Source of the DNA: Treponema sp.
GTDB taxonomy: Bacteria > Spirochaetota > Spirochaetia > Treponematales > Treponemataceae
Length of the DNA: 8,420 bases
Assembly (NCBI GenBank): GCA_017453705.1
Contig: JAFTEK010000334.1
Span: forward strand, 1 to 8,420
Reading direction: 5' to 3'
This document shows positions 6,001 to 8,420 of this stretch, piece after piece (within the stretch, counting starts at the first letter, position 1; every line of letters begins with the position of its first letter). A program made the translations under genes and the position numbers. Under the pieces are notes generated by a model. That model saw only the letters and a program-made list of their open reading frames with translations, made no database searches and was not told the origin of the DNA.

Positions 6001-8420
6001 TAGAAGCTCCTCTCGCTTACAACGCTGTTGCCCTTGCCGTCAGTCGCGGACAGGCGGATTTTATATACCCCGCCCTCCTTGGGCTTGACGGAGAAGTTTG
6101 CGGGCTTGGCAGAAGAAGGGAAGGAAAGCTCCCTCTCTTCCTCGGTGACAAGGTTGCGCTCCCAGCGGGTGGACACCACGCCACGGTCGTTCATCTCCTG
6201 TATGCTCTTCCAGCTCTCATGCACAAGCTCCATCTTAATCTTGGAGTTTCTCCCACGGTCACTTGCGGAGGGGAGCTTTTCAAGAGGCGTGATGGCGGTA
6301 TATGAGAAGGAAATCTGCTCGCCTTTCTTGGGGAAGCCCGACTTTCTGCCGTTTTTCTTGGCCTCCCCTATGCCCAGGTAATAGCGGGCGGGATGCACAA
6401 TGACGCTGCCAGTCGTCTTTATGGCCTGGTTGCCGCTGTCAGTCACCTGGGTTTCCACCATGTAGGCGCGGGGAAAGCCGTCAAAGGAATCGTCCGCCGT
6501 GCTGTGGCTGGAAGAGGCCTTGCCGTCCGCATCCAGACTTCCCCGCTCGTTTCCGTGGGAATTGTGCCAGAGCTTGTGCTCCAGAGGGGTAAAGCTCATT
6601 CCTGCGTAGTCATCGCCCTTGGGAAGGAAAAGACCTATGTCGCTTGACCAGAATGAGCGTGTCTCGGCCGCCCCCATGCTGCCGCCGCCCAGATAGCTTG
6701 CCTGCACGTCGGCAGTAAGGGTGTCACCCTTGAAGTATGTGATGTCAGCGATGGAAGTGGAAGCCTCGAAGCGCAGCTTCTCAAAGAACTGCACGTCAAT
6801 GCTCTCGCTCTGGGTCTGCTCTGTTCCGGCACACTTGCGGCTGTAGCTTATCGTATAGCCTCCGGGGGCAATGTCCTCCGGCAGCTTTATCTGCACGCTC
6901 ATCATGCCGTCAGCGTCAAGCTTGCCCTCGCCAGAGTAAATGACCTTGGGGTTCCGCCAGCCGCCATCGGTCATCTTTATGGTATATTTCGTCTCATCAC
7001 CTGCAGGAACGGAATACCTGCCGTCCCTGCTAAGGTTGCGGTCAATCAAGGTGAAGGAGACGGTCTCGCCCGGCTTGTAGAGCCTCCTGTCGCTGAATCC
7101 GTAGGCGACCATCCGCTTGTGGCTGTCCGTCTCGATTTCTTCCTCGTCCATAATGAGGGTTTTCTGTCCCTTCCAGCGTGTCACGCCATAGGAATAGCCT
7201 GGGGTATATATCACGCGGTCATCGGCTGTCTTTGCCTCAAAGTAGAGAGTTCCCTTGTCACTCTCGTCCAAAAGGCTCCTGTCGCCTCCTGCGGAAAGAT
7301 CCAGCTCTGCGACACCGTCCTTGTTCGTGCTGGCGGACGCAATGGACTTGTAGCTGCCTGTGAGTATCTTTGCCTCCCAGTCATTGTTGTCCCATGGGAT
7401 AAAGTACGCGCTCACGGTCGCTCCAGAGACAGGGCTGCCGTCAGCAAGGTGAGTCACATACAAGGCTGCCCTGTTGTAACCGTAGCGGGAAGTGATTCCC
7501 AGGTCAGTCACCTGCAAAATCTGCTCGTTGTCCATCTCCTCCAGCCGGGGCTTGCCTTTGTTCTCTCCCCATGTCTGTATGTACTCATACACGATGTGGG
7601 CGGTGAACTTGACAGCCCCCCTGTAGATGCCGTCCCTCTCATCAAGGAATGGGCGCAGGTCAACAATCTGGGTGATTTTCTTGTTCTGCTCTATCCTGGA
7701 GGGGTCAAGGGTGAATGTCTTTGAGATGCCGGCAGACTTGCCTCCGTTGCCGCTTGTCAGGCTGTCCAGCTTGTACCATGAGCCTGCCTTTATGTTCTGG
7801 TGATAAAAGACTATGCTGGGAGCCGAATTTGCCTCCAGTGCCTTGAAGCCTGAGTTCTGGAAAATGGCATAGCTTCCCGGAGAGGGAACAGTAATTTCGC
7901 GGCTGTAGTCCTGCCCTAGCTGCCTGCCGTAGATGTCGGTCATGCTCTTTGCAATCGTAAGGGTATACTTGTCGTTATAGCTCACCCCAAGCTTGGAGAC
8001 CGTCAGGCAGCGGCCTGTGATGGCAAGGTTCTCCTTGCCCAGCTTGATGCCAAGGGATGTTGATATATGCTTTGCTGCCTCCTCCTCGCTGCCTTCTTTG
8101 AGCGGGGCGGAAAAACTTATGTACACAGGAAAGTCGCCGTCATCGTCCCTGCGGTTCACCCGCCAGTCCACGTTGGTGACACGGAACTTGACCAGGGTAT
8201 GGAATCTTTTCTGTCTGTCGCTGGAAGTGGGGTAGCAGTCCTTGTCCGCCATCGCCCCCTTCTTGAGGGTGACTGTCACATCACTGTCCTCGGAAGGCTT
8301 CTCGTCAAGCGTAAGGCGGATGCAGGACTTGTCCTCCTGCACGGCCTTGAAGGAGAGGGGCTTCTTGGCGGAGTCCGTTACCTCTATGTAGTCCTTTACG
8401 ACCGAGCAGTTGACCGGGAA
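3051..8420 (-). CDS. Alpha-2-macroglobulin-family protein with thioester (bacterial protease-trap type), 5' end cut by window
   Basis: The frame is open from the window edge for 1,789 codons to a TAG at 3053-3051. A GTG at 8342 is not the true start, because 26 more in-frame codons precede it. Bacterial A2M proteins are periplasmic or membrane-anchored and trap proteases: cleavage of a bait segment exposes a thioester that binds the attacker. Here, counting from the edge, the N-terminal part (to about 440) contains beta-rich macroglobulin-like domains. RLYKPGETVSF (Tyr448) is a typical MG motif. AVDRGVLDL (about 964-972) precedes a Met/acid-rich linker (about 1004-1055). RKNFASTAYYN and DRFGLAE mark the A2M domain (about 1057-1105). 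YPYGCLEQRSA has thioester Cys1295 and Gln1298, followed by an alpha-helical domain with WADYQRSDGGFPYWPGG. The end resembles the receptor-like domain (AECMYEEEIFG). Family members are about 1,500-2,000 residues, so perhaps 50-200 residues, including any signal peptide or lipobox, lie outside. No PBP1C gene is visible downstream. Confidence 0.96.
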   Translation of the reverse strand, partial: FPVNCSVVKDYIEVTDSAKKPLSFKAVQEDKSCIRLTLDEKPSEDSDVTVTLKKGAMADKDCYPTSSDRQKRFHTLVKFRVTNVDWRVNRRDDDGDFPVYISFSAPLKEGSEEEAAKHISTSLGIKLGKENLAITGRCLTVSKLGVSYNDKYTLTIAKSMTDIYGRQLGQDYSREITVPSPGSYAIFQNSGFKALEANSAPSIVFYHQNIKAGSWYKLDSLTSGNGGKSAGISKTFTLDPSRIEQNKKITQIVDLRPFLDERDGIYRGAVKFTAHIVYEYIQTWGENKGKPRLEEMDNEQILQVTDLGITSRYGYNRAALYVTHLADGSPVSGATVSAYFIPWDNNDWEAKILTGSYKSIASASTNKDGVAELDLSAGGDRSLLDESDKGTLYFEAKTADDRVIYTPGYSYGVTRWKGQKTLIMDEEEIETDSHKRMVAYGFSDRRLYKPGETVSFTLIDRNLSRDGRYSVPAGDETKYTIKMTDGGWRNPKVIYSGEGKLDADGMMSVQIKLPEDIAPGGYTISYSRKCAGTEQTQSESIDVQFFEKLRFEASTSIADITYFKGDTLTADVQASYLGGGSMGAAETRSFWSSDIGLFLPKGDDYAGMSFTPLEHKLWHNSHGNERGSLDADGKASSSHSTADDSFDGFPRAYMVETQVTDSGNQAIKTTGSVIVHPARYYLGIGEAKKNGRKSGFPKKGEQISFSYTAITPLEKLPSASDRGRNSKIKMELVHESWKSIQEMNDRGVVSTRWERNLVTEEERELSFPSSAKPANFSVKPKEGGVYKIRLSATDGKGNSVVSERSFYVISSDWYYRGNNADSIGLRADKEEYNVGDTASILLESPLEKGKYLLCVERENLITHKIISIDSPVSEVKIPIEESYVPVVYVSLSSFSESGGKTGAEELTHSVFGVTSLNVSTKSRAIDVEIRADQKSYEPGGKVTLTLRATKDGKPVPNARIALQAVDRGVLDLIGYHVENPLDRFYARWLFNNGISGGDSRSLLMAQEEVTEEAEAEMAMATNGTRMMYKSAAMADGAYMEEAMDEDAGGNSSGMKVRKNFASTAYYNASIVTGKDGKATVAFTLPDSLTAYRLTAVAVSSDRFGLAEDEISVATPLSARSVLPRVLRLDDEGEAGLTISNLKSSASTVNVTLEVLEGLDAMDEVQDPSSVQKLPGKASVKGKNTKKLKVPAGTTKPLMFSIQAEKQGWITLVFTLTGNDINEKIVLPIEIEKPYIYETVTTVGSVADGEDTARELIVLPADAEDGRGSLYVQLDPTRLGVLREAVSYVFHYPYGCLEQRSAATLPLVAFGDYIKLFGLESEVVHPKGVAEGEIRSWADYQRSDGGFPYWPGGTESSPYVSMRIAEIVALAKDNGIPSGGIRQKALADYLTKYADEMLRQNPDRAWSLYSAAYALYAADRIGGKADMSLLDKLLASDESDVETLALVGLTYQSKGEAEKARAAAVKMRSFTRLTARGIDITGKYEGHRWCFFNDSSEKYALYLQFFTKFDTKAEINQHLVYELLKMQRAGNGYWKSTAATSRVLIVLNSYIKANNLEGLDYTAQVLLAGSKLLDGSFKGVTAQAVEKEIQFGEAGLKKKERGKELALDFGKSGSGTLYYTASMRYAIPASKQEARDEGICVYTEIVDAETGEKVSGDKLVSGRLYRETVCVSSTMDLEFVALRAPVPAGAEILNSAFVTTISAPESPASKDEKAGPWWYNRNYGLSYKKIYNDEIQYFWNYMRRGSQNVEFVFRATRTGSYNTPAATAECMYEEEIFGRSDGKVWKIGER
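4527..4538 (-). other. CLEQ thioester motif of the A2M protein
   Basis: The four codons encode Cys-Leu-Glu-Gln (residues 1295-1298 from the window edge) within FHYPYGCLEQRSAATLP. In A2M and complement proteins the Cys and Gln side chains form an internal thioester that links covalently to a protease. Some bacterial paralogues, such as the E. coli YfaS type, have lost it. Its presence here, in a conserved setting, argues for an active covalent trap. Confidence 0.93.
5259..5423 (-). other. Met- and acid-rich linker of the A2M protein, candidate bait region
   Basis: Residues about 1000-1054 lie between the VDRGVLDL motif and the RKNFASTAYYN start of the A2M domain. They include a Glu-rich stretch (EEVTEEAEAE), at least nine methionines, and a flexible GGNSSG before MKVRKNF. 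Low complexity, predicted disorder and position match where the protease-sensitive bait or linker lies in bacterial homologues. Which bonds are cut cannot be read from the sequence. Confidence 0.55.

Noticed and set aside
7119..7724. A 201-codon open frame on the plus strand
   Set aside because: Antisense to the A2M gene, whose frame here is continuous and family-like; the plus-strand translation resembles no family.
8340..8342. GTG as the start of the A2M gene
   Set aside because: The frame continues upstream for 26 codons to the window edge without a stop, no signal peptide follows this GTG, and the family normally has an export signal and further N-terminal sequence.

Overview
The window comes from a bacterium, most likely one with a Gram-negative-type envelope, because its largest gene encodes a very large alpha-2-macroglobulin-family envelope protein. 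The contrast between GC-rich coding DNA and a very AT-rich spacer, together with this gene content, would fit a host-associated spirochaete (Treponema-like), but that placement is a guess. No rRNA, tRNA or other marker is present to confirm it.

All three real genes lie on the minus strand, so transcription runs from position 8420 down to 1. From 8420 to 3051 is a long alpha-2-macroglobulin (A2M) family gene whose 5' end lies outside the window. It has an intact CLEQ thioester motif and a Met/acid-rich linker where a protease bait would be expected. Twenty-six bases after its stop codon, at 3024-1573, comes a complete 483-residue ATP-grasp protein that resembles D-alanine-D-alanine ligases and amino-acid ligases. 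The spacing suggests one transcript. This ligase carries a short in-frame insertion flanked by imperfect direct repeats.

Positions 1572-1400 are a strongly AT-rich spacer. It begins with a near-perfect Shine-Dalgarno sequence that leads only into an 18-codon micro-ORF. It also holds a possible promoter and six iterations of a TTTGTAGAAA-like motif. From 1399 to the left edge runs a third gene, open for 466 codons and missing only its 3' end. It encodes an AlbA_2/Schlafen-like ATP-binding protein with a winged-helix C-terminus (COG2865-type). Because it has no stop codon inside the window, simple ORF calling misses it. Its base composition is lower in GC than the A2M and ligase genes, which suggests an accessory or transferred gene beside a more stable operon.

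How the parts may work together is inference. The A2M protein would trap proteases in the periplasm or at the cell surface. The ligase next to it could act on peptidoglycan-type or small-peptide substrates, in place of the penicillin-binding protein (PBP1C) that often neighbours bacterial A2M genes. The Schlafen-like gene appears to be a separate regulatory or defence-type unit with its own control region.
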